NCBI GenBank assembly: GCA_963847515.1
Contig: CAWKAA010000005.1
Coordinates: 1,116,001 to 1,180,000, forward strand
Direction: 5' to 3'
Length of the DNA: 64,000 nucleotides
Source: QHXW01 sp963847515
GTDB taxonomy: Bacteria; Acidobacteriota; Terriglobia; Bryobacterales; Bryobacteraceae
Below the pieces are notes generated by a model. That model was not told the origin of the DNA and made no database searches. It saw only the letters and a list, made by a program, of their open reading frames with translations. Below are positions 33,421 through 42,136 of the stretch, one piece after another. Both the position numbers and the translations under genes were made by a program. Numbering within the stretch: position 1 is the first letter of the stretch; each line of letters opens with the position of its first letter.

Positions 33421-36400
33421 GTGATTCGAGCCGTCGTTGACTACGCGCTGAACAACCGGATTCTCATCCTGGCAGGAGCAGTACTCCTGCTGATTTGGGG
33501 GGCCCTCTCGTTTCACAATTTGCCCGTGGAGGCCTACCCGGATGTGGCGAACAATTATGTTCAGGTCATTACGCAATGGCCTGGCCGCGCCGCGGAAGAA
33601 GTGGAACAGCAGGTCACGATTCCACTTGAGATTGTGATGAATGGCCTTCCCCACCTGGAACATTTGCGTTCCACATCGCTTTTCGGCCTCTCCAGCCTCA
33701 TGCTTATTTTTGACGACCAGTCGGAGAACGATTGGAATCGTCAAAAGGTGCTGGAGCGGCTGTCACAGGTTACCCTCCCCGCCAACTTGCAGCCCCAAAT
33801 TGGAACCGACTACAGCCCCGTTGGACAGATTTACTGGTACACGCTGCGGAGCACAAACCCGAAATACGACTTGATGGAACTGAAGTCACTCGAGGATTGG
33901 GTCCTGGAAAAACAATTCAAATCGGTGCCGAACGTGGTTGACGTCGTCAGCTTTGGAGGGACTACTCGGGAGTACCAGGTTCGTATCGATCCGAACAAAC
34001 TCATTTCCTATGGCCTGAGTCTGAGCCAGGTGGAGCAGCAGTTAGCGAACAACAATGTCAATGCGGGCGGCAGCTTTGTCGAAGCGGGTCTGCAACAGAT
34101 TAATGTCCGTGCTCTTGGGCTCATCGATCATGTCAGTGATATCCGGCGGACGGTCATCAAGACACAAAATGGAACACCGCTGCGGATCGCGGACATTGCG
34201 ACCGTGGTGCAGGGTCCGAGAATTCGTCTCGGCAGGATCGGAAGAGCCATTCACCGTGCTAACGGGAATATCGTCGACAACAGCGACACTGTGGAAGGGA
34301 TCGTGCTGTTGCGCAAGGGCGCTGAATCCGACTCCACGCTGATCGCAATTCATGAGAAAGTCAAAGAACTGAATGAGCAGATCCTGCCTCCCGGAGTGAA
34401 AATCGTCCCCTTCCTGGACCGCAGCGACCTGGTACGGTACACGACCCATACGGTTCTACACAACCTGACCGAGGGCATCATCCTTGTGGCCATCATTCTC
34501 TTCCTGTTTCTTGGAAACGCCCGCGGTGCGCTCATTGTAGCTTTGACTATCCCCTTTTCACTGTTGTTCGCGTCCATTTGCCTGGAGCTACGAAATATTC
34601 CGGCTAACCTTCTATCCCTGGGCGCGCTGGATTTCGGCATGGTTGTGGACGGCGCGGTGGTGATGGTGGAAAACATCGTGCGGCATCTGGGGCGACACGA
34701 TAACGCGCCCAAGACGCCCATCGACCGTATTCGTCAGGCGGCGCATGAGGTACAAAGGCCGGTATTCTATGCGATTGGCATCATTATCACAGCCTACCTA
34801 CCCATTTTTACTTTGCAGCGTGTGGAAGGCAGGCTGTTCAAACCCATGGCTTGGACGGTGGCGTTCGCTCTGCTGGGCGCGCTGATCTTCTCCATGCTGA
34901 TCGCGCCCGTCCTTTCGAGCGTGTTGTTCCGAAAAGGCGTCACGGAGTGGCACAATCCGGTGTTGGTGTTCATCACGGCTCGGTATCGCAGAATCGTGCG
35001 ATGGGTGATTGCGCACCGCTGGGTGATGGCCGGAGTCGCCGTCGCCGTGATTGGAGCATCGCTTTATCTCGCGTTGGGCGATCTAATCGGTTCGGAGTTC
35101 CTGCCTCATCTCGACGAAGGCGCCATCTGGGCGCGCGGCACGCTGGCACCCAGCACCGGCCCGACCGAAGGGACTCGTCTGATGAACCAGGCGCGAGTCA
35201 TTCTCGCCTCGTTTCCAGAAGTGACACAGGTGGTTTCGCAAGTGGGCCGGCCCGATGACGGCACGGATACGACCGGCTTTTTTAACACCGAATACTTTGT
35301 CGATCTCAAGCCCAAGGACCACTGGAGGCCGGTTTTTCATGAGGACAAGGATGCTTTGATTGCCGCCATGGATCGCGAACTCGAGAAGATTCCAGGCTCA
35401 CTTTGGAACTTCTCGCAGCCGATCGCAGACAACATGGAAGAAGCTGTGAGCGGGGTCAAGGGGCAGCTTGCCGTAAAGATTTACGGCGATGATCTGAAGG
35501 TTCTCGAGCAAAAGGGCGATCAAATCGTCGGCATTATGCGGAGTATTCAGGGAATCGCCGACCTGGGACTTTTCCGTGTGATCGGGCAACCAAACCTCAA
35601 TGTCACAGTGGACCGGGATCAGGCAGCTCGCTATCAGATCAATGTCGCCGACGTCCAGGATGCGGTCCAGACTGCAGTCGGGGGCAATGCGGTGACTCAG
35701 GTACTCCAAGGGGAGCAGCGTTACGATCTGGTGGCCCGCTATTTGCCGGCTTATCGCGATACCAGGGAAGCCATCGAGCAGATACGCCTGCTCGCGCCCA
35801 GCGGGGAGCGTGTCTCGCTCGCGCAACTCTCCAAAGTAGAGGTATTGGACGGCGCCTCGGAGATCTACCGTGAAGCCAATTCGCGCTACGTCGCGATCAA
35901 ATACAGCGTGCGCGGCCGCGACCTCGGCAGCACGGTGGAAGAGGCAATCAGCAAAGTAAATCAGCAGGTGAAGCTTCCCACGGGATATCACATTGATTGG
36001 GCAGGTGAGTATGAAAGCCAGAAAAGGTCCCAGCGAAGGTTGATGATTGTGCTGCCCATCACGGTGCTGGTGATTTTTATGATTCTCTACACCATGTTTC
36101 ACTCGTTCAAATGGGCCACGCTGATTCTCGCCAATGTCGCCATGGCGCCTATCGGCGGCCTGCTCGCATTGCTCATCACCGGCACCCACTTCAGTGTCTC
36201 CTCTGGGGTTGGATTTCTGGCGCTGTTCGGAGTCTCGGTTCAGACCGGCGTCATCATGCTCGAATACATCAACCAGCTTCGCTGCCGGGGACACTCGATT
36301 GTCGATTCAGCCGTGGAAGGCGCTGTCCTAAGACTACGTCCCATTATGATGACCATGCTGGTAGCCACGCTGGGGCTGTTGCCGGCGGCGCTGTCGCGCG

Positions 36401-36567
36401 GCATTGGTTCGGACTCGCAGCGGCCGTTCGCCATTGTGATTGTAGGCGGCCTGGTGGCCGCGCTGCTTCTCAGCATCTTTCTGTTGCCCACCCTCTACGC
36501 ATGGGTGGCCGGCGACCACGATGTGTTGCCAAAACCGGACCCAGACTTCGACGAACAAGAGGACTGA
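33421..36567 (+). CDS. Heavy-metal-type RND efflux permease, copy 1
   Basis: A 1048-residue inner-membrane proton antiporter of the CusA/CzcA class. The GTG start is 4 bp after the adaptor gene. It has twelve membrane helices and two large periplasmic loops. The start MIRAVVDYALNNRILILAGA, FHNLPVEAYPDVANNYVQVI and TQWPGRAAEEVEQQVTIPLE are characteristic. The TM4 proton-relay signature is intact: D404, D410 and E417 in LGALDFGMVVDGAVVMVEN. The C-terminus is RPFAIVIVGGLVAALLLSIF. With TolC and adaptor it makes a complete tripartite pump. Metal selectivity cannot be read from sequence. Confidence 0.94.
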   Translation: MIRAVVDYALNNRILILAGAVLLLIWGALSFHNLPVEAYPDVANNYVQVITQWPGRAAEEVEQQVTIPLEIVMNGLPHLEHLRSTSLFGLSSLMLIFDDQSENDWNRQKVLERLSQVTLPANLQPQIGTDYSPVGQIYWYTLRSTNPKYDLMELKSLEDWVLEKQFKSVPNVVDVVSFGGTTREYQVRIDPNKLISYGLSLSQVEQQLANNNVNAGGSFVEAGLQQINVRALGLIDHVSDIRRTVIKTQNGTPLRIADIATVVQGPRIRLGRIGRAIHRANGNIVDNSDTVEGIVLLRKGAESDSTLIAIHEKVKELNEQILPPGVKIVPFLDRSDLVRYTTHTVLHNLTEGIILVAIILFLFLGNARGALIVALTIPFSLLFASICLELRNIPANLLSLGALDFGMVVDGAVVMVENIVRHLGRHDNAPKTPIDRIRQAAHEVQRPVFYAIGIIITAYLPIFTLQRVEGRLFKPMAWTVAFALLGALIFSMLIAPVLSSVLFRKGVTEWHNPVLVFITARYRRIVRWVIAHRWVMAGVAVAVIGASLYLALGDLIGSEFLPHLDEGAIWARGTLAPSTGPTEGTRLMNQARVILASFPEVTQVVSQVGRPDDGTDTTGFFNTEYFVDLKPKDHWRPVFHEDKDALIAAMDRELEKIPGSLWNFSQPIADNMEEAVSGVKGQLAVKIYGDDLKVLEQKGDQIVGIMRSIQGIADLGLFRVIGQPNLNVTVDRDQAARYQINVADVQDAVQTAVGGNAVTQVLQGEQRYDLVARYLPAYRDTREAIEQIRLLAPSGERVSLAQLSKVEVLDGASEIYREANSRYVAIKYSVRGRDLGSTVEEAISKVNQQVKLPTGYHIDWAGEYESQKRSQRRLMIVLPITVLVIFMILYTMFHSFKWATLILANVAMAPIGGLLALLITGTHFSVSSGVGFLALFGVSVQTGVIMLEYINQLRCRGHSIVDSAVEGAVLRLRPIMMTMLVATLGLLPAALSRGIGSDSQRPFAIVIVGGLVAALLLSIFLLPTLYAWVAGDHDVLPKPDPDFDEQED

Positions 36568-36804
36568 CCCACCCGGCAACGCCCATTTCTTCCGTCGGAC
36601 GGTTTATAATCTCAGCCGGGAGAGAATCCGAAAAGTTGGTCTGACCCTCGATCCAGGAAAGTTCTTCACCGCATGAATCAGCAACGGCGCCTCTGTCCCT
36701 GAACCCAACGCAGCTTCAAAAAAGGTTGGCTTAATTCTTTAGGCCGTTCGTTCCGAAATAGTGTAAGTGCGATGAATGCAGACTCCAATTGAGAAATCGA
36801 ATCA
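36568..36804. other. Spacer between the two RND permeases, possible promoter
   Basis: 237 bp without a coding frame. A TATAAT lies at 36605-36610, but no convincing -35 box is seen; it could drive the second permease separately. No terminator hairpin was found. Confidence 0.4.
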
Positions 36805-39800
36805 ATGATCCGCGCCCTCGTTGACTACGCCCTAAACAACAGGATTCTCATTCTTGCGGCAGCCATCCTCTTGCTGATTTGGGGAGGCATCTCATTCCAT
36901 AACCTGCCGGTGGAGGCCTATCCGGATGTCGCCAACAATTACGTTCAAATCATTACGCAATGGCCGGGCCGGGCGGCCGAAGAAGTGGAGCAGCAGGTCA
37001 CGATCCCAATTGAAATCGTGATGAACGGCCTTCCGCACTTAGAGCATCTGCGCTCCACGTCGCTGTTCGGGCTCTCCAGCTTGATGCTGATCTTCGACGA
37101 TCAATCGGAGAACGATTGGAACAGGCAAAAGGTGCTGGAGCGACTGGCACAACTCACTCTCCCGAACAGTCTGCAGCCTCAAATCGGAGCAGATTTCAGT
37201 CCGGTGGGCCAAATCTACTGGTACACGCTCCGGAGTACGAATCCGAAATACGACCTGATGGAACTGAAATCCATTGAGGACTGGACGCTGGAAAAGCAGT
37301 TCAAATCCGTTCCCAACGTTGTCAACGTTGTAAGTTTCGGAGGGATCACGCGTGAGTATCAGGTTATCGTGGACCCGAACAAGCTCGTGTCTTACGGGCT
37401 AAGCATCGGTCAAATCGAGCAGCAGCTTTCCAACAACAACGTGAACGCCGGGGGCAGTTTCGTGGAACAAGGCCTGCAGCAAATCAACGTCCGTGCCGTG
37501 GGGCTTGTTCGCAACGTTCGCAACATCGAAGATACGGTCATAAAAACACAAGCCGGAACACCGATCAGGATCAAGGACGTCGCCTCGGTCAAGCAAGGTC
37601 CCAGGATTCGGTTGGGTCAGATCGGAAGAGCTATCCACCGGGCAGATGGCAAGATTCTGGACAACGGCGACGTGGTGGAAGGGATAGTGCTGTTGCGGAA
37701 GGGCGCTGATTCCGATTCGACGCTCGATGCAATTCATGAAAAGGTGACGGAACTGAATGAACGCATCCTGCCTCCGGGAGTAAAGATCGTTCCTTTTCTC
37801 GACCGCAGCAACCTGCTTCACTTCACAACTCACACGGTGCTCCATAACCTGACCGAAGGCATCATCCTGGTCGCGCTGATCCTCTTTCTCTTTCTTGGCA
37901 ATGCTCGCGGCGCATTCATCGTCGCGCTTACGATTCCATTCTCCTTGCTGTTTGCATCGATCTGCCTGAACTTGAACAAGATCCCGGCGAATCTGCTATC
38001 GCTAGGCGCACTGGATTTCGGCATGGTCGTCGAGGGAGCGGTGGTCATGATCGAGAATATTGTTCTCTATCTGGGACGGAGCCAGGCAAAGAGCGCGAAC
38101 TCGTTGGGCCCAATCCGCGATGCAGCGCACGAAGTACAAAGGCCGGTGTTCTACTCGATCGGCATCATTATTACGGCATATCTTCCAATCTTCACCTTGC
38201 AGCGCGTAGAAGGCCGGTTGTTCAAGCCTATGGCTTGGACGGTGAGTTTCGCCCTCCTGGGTTCCCTGATTTTTTCGATGCTGATCGCTCCGGTGGTCGC
38301 CAGTTTTGTGTTCGGCAAGAACGTTCGTGAATGGCACAACCCGGTGATGCTCTGGGTTACCAGCACGTATCGAAGGTCTCTCGATCGCGCCATCCAGTTT
38401 CGTTGGGTCACGGTTGCAATCGCGGCCGCCGCTTTGGGCGTTTCGGGTTATCTCACCCTCAGCGGCGTGATCGGTTCCGAGTTCCTTCCTCATCTGGATG
38501 AGGGCGCCATCTGGGCCCGGGCCACGCTCGCGCCGAGCACAGGGCCGACCGAGGGCGCCCGTGTGATGGATCAGGCCCGGCGGATTCTGGCGTCCTTTCC
38601 TGAAGTGAAGCAGGTGATCAGCCAATTGGGGCGCCCGGATGACGGAACCGACACCACGGGCTTTTTCAACACGGAATATTTCGTGGATCTCAAGCCCAAA
38701 GACCAATGGCGTACGGTGTTTCGCCAGAACAAGGAACATCTCGTTGCCGCCATGGATCGGGAGTTGGAAAACATCCCAGGTGCGCTCTGGAATTTTTCAC
38801 AGCCCATCGCTGACAACATGGAGGAGGCCGTCAGCGGCGTCAAAGGACAGCTTGCCATCAAGATTTACGGCGACGACTTGAAGACACTGGAAGCAACAGG
38901 CGAGAAGATCGTCAGCGTCATGCGCACAGTGCCTGGCACTGCCGACCTCGGCTTGTTTCGCGTGATCGGCCAGCCCAACCTGGAGTTTGTGGTGGATCGC
39001 GAGAAGGCCGCCCGATATGGCATTAACGTGGCCGACGTACAGGACGCGATCGAGACCGCTGTCGGAGGAAAGGCCGTAAGCCAGGTGCTGCAAGGCGAGC
39101 AACGCTACGACCTCGTGGTGCGTTACCAGGTGTCCTACCGGAACACGAGAGAATCAATCGAGAACATCCGCCTGTTGGTGCCGTCCGGAGAGCGGGTTTC
39201 GCTTGCGCAGCTTTGCACCGTACAGGTTCTTGACGGTGCTTCGGAGATCTACCGGGAAGGAAATTCGCGCTACGTGGCCATTAAATACAGCGTACCGGTT
39301 CGCGATCTGGGCAGCACGGTGGAGGAGGCCATTCGAAAGGTAGAGCAGCAAGTCAAGCTTCCGGTGGGCTACCACATCGACTGGGCAGGCGAGTACGAAA
39401 GCCAGAAGAGATCCTCAAAGAGACTCATGATCGTGCTGCCGATCACGATTTTGGTGATTTGCATGATCTTGTACACTATGTTCAAGTCATTCAAATGGGT
39501 GGTTCTTATCCTAGCCAACGTCGCGATGGCGCCAATTGGCGGCTTGCTGGCGCTATGGCTCACGGGCACACACTTCAGCGTATCCTCCGGAGTCGGATTT
39601 CTCGCTCTTTTCGGAGTGGCCGTCCAGACCGGCGTCATTATGCTCGAGTACATCAATCAGCTGCGGGCGCGCGGTGAGCCGATTCATGATGCTGCCGTCA
39701 ACGGATCGGTCCAGAGGCTCCGCCCAATCATGATGACCATGCTTGTGGCGAGCGTAGGATTATTGCCGGCAGCCTTATCGCGAGGCATTGGCTCCGATTC

Positions 39801-39948
39801 ACAGCGTCCGTTCGCCATAGTCATCGTGGGTGGTTTGATGGCGGCTCTGGTCCTGGGAATTTTCCTTCTGCCGACCCTCTACGTGTGGGTGGGCAGCGAG
39901 CGCGATGTGCTGCCGCAACCCGACGCTGATTTCGACGAAAAAGAATGA
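36805..39948 (+). CDS. Heavy-metal-type RND efflux permease, copy 2
   Basis: A 1047-residue paralogue of the preceding permease, clearly the result of duplication: long identical stretches such as VEAYPDVANNYVQ and MNGLPHLEHLRSTSLFGLSS. There is no adaptor or channel gene of its own. In TM4 the signature reads LGALDFGMVVEGAVVMIEN: D404 and E417 are kept but the middle acidic residue, position 410, is Glu where copy 1 has Asp. The periplasmic PAGALWNFSQPIADNMEEAV region is shared. It may share the first pump's adaptor and TolC, or serve a different substrate. Confidence 0.93.
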   Translation: MIRALVDYALNNRILILAAAILLLIWGGISFHNLPVEAYPDVANNYVQIITQWPGRAAEEVEQQVTIPIEIVMNGLPHLEHLRSTSLFGLSSLMLIFDDQSENDWNRQKVLERLAQLTLPNSLQPQIGADFSPVGQIYWYTLRSTNPKYDLMELKSIEDWTLEKQFKSVPNVVNVVSFGGITREYQVIVDPNKLVSYGLSIGQIEQQLSNNNVNAGGSFVEQGLQQINVRAVGLVRNVRNIEDTVIKTQAGTPIRIKDVASVKQGPRIRLGQIGRAIHRADGKILDNGDVVEGIVLLRKGADSDSTLDAIHEKVTELNERILPPGVKIVPFLDRSNLLHFTTHTVLHNLTEGIILVALILFLFLGNARGAFIVALTIPFSLLFASICLNLNKIPANLLSLGALDFGMVVEGAVVMIENIVLYLGRSQAKSANSLGPIRDAAHEVQRPVFYSIGIIITAYLPIFTLQRVEGRLFKPMAWTVSFALLGSLIFSMLIAPVVASFVFGKNVREWHNPVMLWVTSTYRRSLDRAIQFRWVTVAIAAAALGVSGYLTLSGVIGSEFLPHLDEGAIWARATLAPSTGPTEGARVMDQARRILASFPEVKQVISQLGRPDDGTDTTGFFNTEYFVDLKPKDQWRTVFRQNKEHLVAAMDRELENIPGALWNFSQPIADNMEEAVSGVKGQLAIKIYGDDLKTLEATGEKIVSVMRTVPGTADLGLFRVIGQPNLEFVVDREKAARYGINVADVQDAIETAVGGKAVSQVLQGEQRYDLVVRYQVSYRNTRESIENIRLLVPSGERVSLAQLCTVQVLDGASEIYREGNSRYVAIKYSVPVRDLGSTVEEAIRKVEQQVKLPVGYHIDWAGEYESQKRSSKRLMIVLPITILVICMILYTMFKSFKWVVLILANVAMAPIGGLLALWLTGTHFSVSSGVGFLALFGVAVQTGVIMLEYINQLRARGEPIHDAAVNGSVQRLRPIMMTMLVASVGLLPAALSRGIGSDSQRPFAIVIVGGLMAALVLGIFLLPTLYVWVGSERDVLPQPDADFDEKE

Positions 39949-39961
39949 CGGAGGGAGATCC

Positions 39962-40618
39962 ATGACGAAGGACCAAGTTCGGTCTCGCATCCAAGAAATC
40001 GGCATCATCCCCGCCATTCGAGTGTCTTCCGCAGAGGACGCCTTGTTTGTCGCGGAGGCCGTCTCCAGCGCCGGCATTCCCATTGTGGAACTCACCATGA
40101 CAGTGCCGGGAGCGATCGATGCGATTTCTCATCTCGCGCGGAACAATCCCGAGATCATCGTCGGTGCGGGTACCGTCTGGGATATCGAGACCGCGCGACG
40201 CTGCCTGGACGCAGGCGCAAAATTTCTCACCAGCACGGGCTTTGATCCCAGCGTCGTGGAATTCGCGGTAAAGGCAAACATTGTGGTTTTCCCGGGCGCG
40301 TTAACACCCACCGAGGTGATGACGGCGTGGAAGGCCGGCGCCGACTTCGTCAAAGTTTTTCCCTGCTCCCAAGTCGGTGGCGTCAGTTACATCAGAACTC
40401 TGAAGAAGCCATTTCCCGAGGTACCGCTGATTGCTTCGGGAGGCGTCAACCAGGAGACTGCTGCCGATTTCATTCTGGCGGGGGCCGCTGCATTGGGCAT
40501 CGGAGGAGACTTAATCCCGCACAAGGCTATCGCGCTGCGGCAGCCGCACAGGATTCACGAACTGGCTCGCAGGTACCTGGCAATGGTCAAAGAGGCTCGA
40601 TCTCGATTGGCCCACTAA
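39962..40618 (+). CDS. KDPG / 4-hydroxy-2-oxoglutarate aldolase
   Basis: A 218-residue class I aldolase, cytoplasmic, that splits 2-keto-3-deoxy-6-phosphogluconate-type substrates. ATG 39962 has GGAGG about 7 nt upstream. Motifs: IIPAIRVSSAEDALFVAEAV, VELTMTVPGAI with catalytic E43, IIVGAGTVWDIETARRCLDA, KFLTSTGFDPSVVEF and the Schiff-base lysine K131 in ADFVKVFPCSQVGG. The end is LGIGGDLIPHKAIALRQ. It starts 13 bp after the second permease, so probably co-transcribed, although a link to efflux is not obvious. No edd partner is in the window. Confidence 0.9.
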   Translation: MTKDQVRSRIQEIGIIPAIRVSSAEDALFVAEAVSSAGIPIVELTMTVPGAIDAISHLARNNPEIIVGAGTVWDIETARRCLDAGAKFLTSTGFDPSVVEFAVKANIVVFPGALTPTEVMTAWKAGADFVKVFPCSQVGGVSYIRTLKKPFPEVPLIASGGVNQETAADFILAGAAALGIGGDLIPHKAIALRQPHRIHELARRYLAMVKEARSRLAH

Positions 40619-40708
40619 CGATTGATAACAAATGACTTAGAGCGTGGAATCGGCCTGGGATGCCCTTGTTTGTCGAATCGGCGTATACTTCACCTAAGGA
40701 GAGTACAT

Positions 40709-40816
40709 ATGGGTTCGTTAGATGTTCCCGAAGTACTCATTATTTTGGGTGTGGTCGTGGGGATCGTTTGGGCAGTTTACAACTGGAAGGTAACGCACCC
40801 GCACCCACCAAAGTAG
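40709..40816 (+). CDS. 35-residue membrane microprotein with TatA-like N-terminus
   Basis: ATG 40709 with a strong Shine-Dalgarno AAGGAGAG 5-8 nt upstream, and a -10-like TATACT at 40683-40688. The product, starting MGSLDVPEVLIILGVVVGIV, has one membrane helix and ends WAVYNWKVTHPHPPK. The start resembles TatA/TatE proteins (short polar N-terminus, then PE and a helix), but the amphipathic helix that TatA needs is missing. It could be a small pump regulator or a stand-alone membrane peptide. No family assignment is justified. The upstream frame to 40622 is not coding. Confidence 0.6.
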   Translation: MGSLDVPEVLIILGVVVGIVWAVYNWKVTHPHPPK

Positions 40817-40818
40817 TG

Positions 40819-41664
40819 TCAGCCGTCTCGGTAGCGAAGTACTTCGTCGGCCACCTGCACAGATGCGCGCATTTCAACTACATCATGGACACGCACGACG
40901 TGCGCTCCCGCTAAGATACATGCGGTGACGGCCGCGGCGGTGGCGAAACGGGTCTGTTCCTCGTTCTGCTGAGCGAGAAACGATTTGCGAGATGGCCCTA
41001 CGAGCAGCGGCATTTCCAGGCGCGCGAGCTGGCCAAGCTGCGCCAGAATTTCTGAATTCTGCTCCTTGCGTTTGCCGAATCCGATTCCAGGGTCGATTAC
41101 TATGTGTGAGCGATCCACACCGGCATGCCGCGCGCGGCTGACGGTAGCTTCGAGCTCGCGAACAATGGTACCCATCAGGTCGCGCAGTGGAGGCAGCTTG
41201 GCCCAGGTCTCAGGGCGCCCGCGCATGTGATTCAAAACGAGCCCGGCGTCGTGCTGAACTACGATCTTGGCGAGTTGTGGATCGAACGTCAGCCCGGACG
41301 GATCATTGATGATCTCCGCGCCGTGCGCGATGGCCAGTTCCGCGACCTCGGCTTTGTAGGTATCGACGGAGAGTGGCACGGACAGCTTGCCGCGCAGCCT
41401 CTTAAGCACCGGAATCAGCCGGCGGTTTTCTTCGGCGGCCGAGATTCGCTCCGAGCCGGGCCTTGTCGATTCGGCTCCGATGTCGATGATGTCCGCGCCC
41501 TGCTCCTCGATTTCCACGGCGCGCGCAAAGGCGCGGTCCGGGTCCATATGCTTTCCGCCATCGGAAAATGAGTCGGGCGTTACGTTGAGGACGCCCATGA
41601 TGAGTGTGCGCTCGCCCAATTGCAGGTCGCGGCTCTTGAGTTTCCAGACGAAAGGTTTGCGCAT
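40819..41664 (-). CDS. folP: Dihydropteroate synthase
   Basis: A 281-residue folate enzyme joining p-aminobenzoate to hydroxymethyl-dihydropterin pyrophosphate; the sulfonamide target. Motifs: LIMGVLNVTPDSFSDGGKHM (about 22-41), IIDIGAESTRPGSERISAAE, VPLSVDTYKAEVAE, IINDPSGLTFD, SHIVIDPGIGFGKRKEQN and LVGPSRKSFLA. The end is RVHDVVEMRASVQVADEVLR. It is the last gene of a pheS-pheT-HNH-folP unit, starting right after the HNH gene stop. Confidence 0.96.
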   Translation of the reverse strand: MRKPFVWKLKSRDLQLGERTLIMGVLNVTPDSFSDGGKHMDPDRAFARAVEIEEQGADIIDIGAESTRPGSERISAAEENRRLIPVLKRLRGKLSVPLSVDTYKAEVAELAIAHGAEIINDPSGLTFDPQLAKIVVQHDAGLVLNHMRGRPETWAKLPPLRDLMGTIVRELEATVSRARHAGVDRSHIVIDPGIGFGKRKEQNSEILAQLGQLARLEMPLLVGPSRKSFLAQQNEEQTRFATAAAVTACILAGAHVVRVHDVVEMRASVQVADEVLRYRDG

Positions 41665-42135
41665 TTATGATTTACGGGACAGGCGCTCCCGCAGCTCCGA
41701 GGTTTCGGCACGGTGGCACTTCAAACAGAGAGTGCGCATGTTGGCCAGGTCACACTCGCCGCCGCCTTCCGCCACGGGGACGATGTGATCGGCGTCCCAC
41801 AGGCTGCGTCGCCAGTTCTCGTTCAATCCCCATTCTTTCAAAAATTTGCGGCGCGCCCGGTAATCCAGCTTTCGGAAATGGTTGCGCGACCTCTCGGTGT
41901 TCACCCCGCAGGACGCGCAGATGCCACGATCGCGCGCGAAGACCCGCTCGCGAAGGTAGCCGGGATCAGTACGCAGTTTCCATTCGTGCACGCAATCTTC
42001 CGAGCAGAACGTGCGGCGGCCTTTTGGAACCTCGATGGCGCACCAGCGGCACAGCGAGCGGCCATTCGGCCCTAAAGGCAGCGAGCGAGCGCTTACCCAC
42101 CCGCCCTTGCTGGTTCGTTGTCTGCTGGGAGTCAA
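41665..42135 (-). CDS. HNH-family nuclease with zinc-binding cysteines
   Basis: A 156-residue protein. A first zinc site fits C29, C32, C44 and C48 (LCRWC, TFCSEDC); the FCSEDC motif resembles MYND/treble-clef rubredoxin-like knuckles. The HNH motif follows: D116-H117 (DADHIVPVAEGG), N132 and H141 (CLKCHRAE), with the structural cysteines C73, C76, C137 and C140. TTG start two bases after pheT's stop; its own stop abuts folP. Chromosomal HNH proteins of this type may cut DNA or act in repair or R-loop processing. Function unknown. The tight placement in a tRNA-synthetase/folate operon is notable. Confidence 0.85.
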   Translation of the reverse strand: MTPSRQRTSKGGWVSARSLPLGPNGRSLCRWCAIEVPKGRRTFCSEDCVHEWKLRTDPGYLRERVFARDRGICASCGVNTERSRNHFRKLDYRARRKFLKEWGLNENWRRSLWDADHIVPVAEGGGECDLANMRTLCLKCHRAETSELRERLSRKS

Positions 42136-42136
42136 T

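Noticed and set aside
35398..36294. 298-residue minus-strand open frame in RND permease 1
   Set aside because: Shadow of the conserved permease; similar antisense frames recur in copy 2, as expected from duplication.
39905..39961. Longer start for the aldolase at 39905
   Set aside because: It overlaps the permease C-terminus; ATG 39962 has a strong GGAGG ribosome site and matches the family start.
40709..40816. Calling the 35-residue peptide TatA
   Set aside because: Only the first helix pattern fits; the amphipathic helix is absent, and no tatC is nearby.
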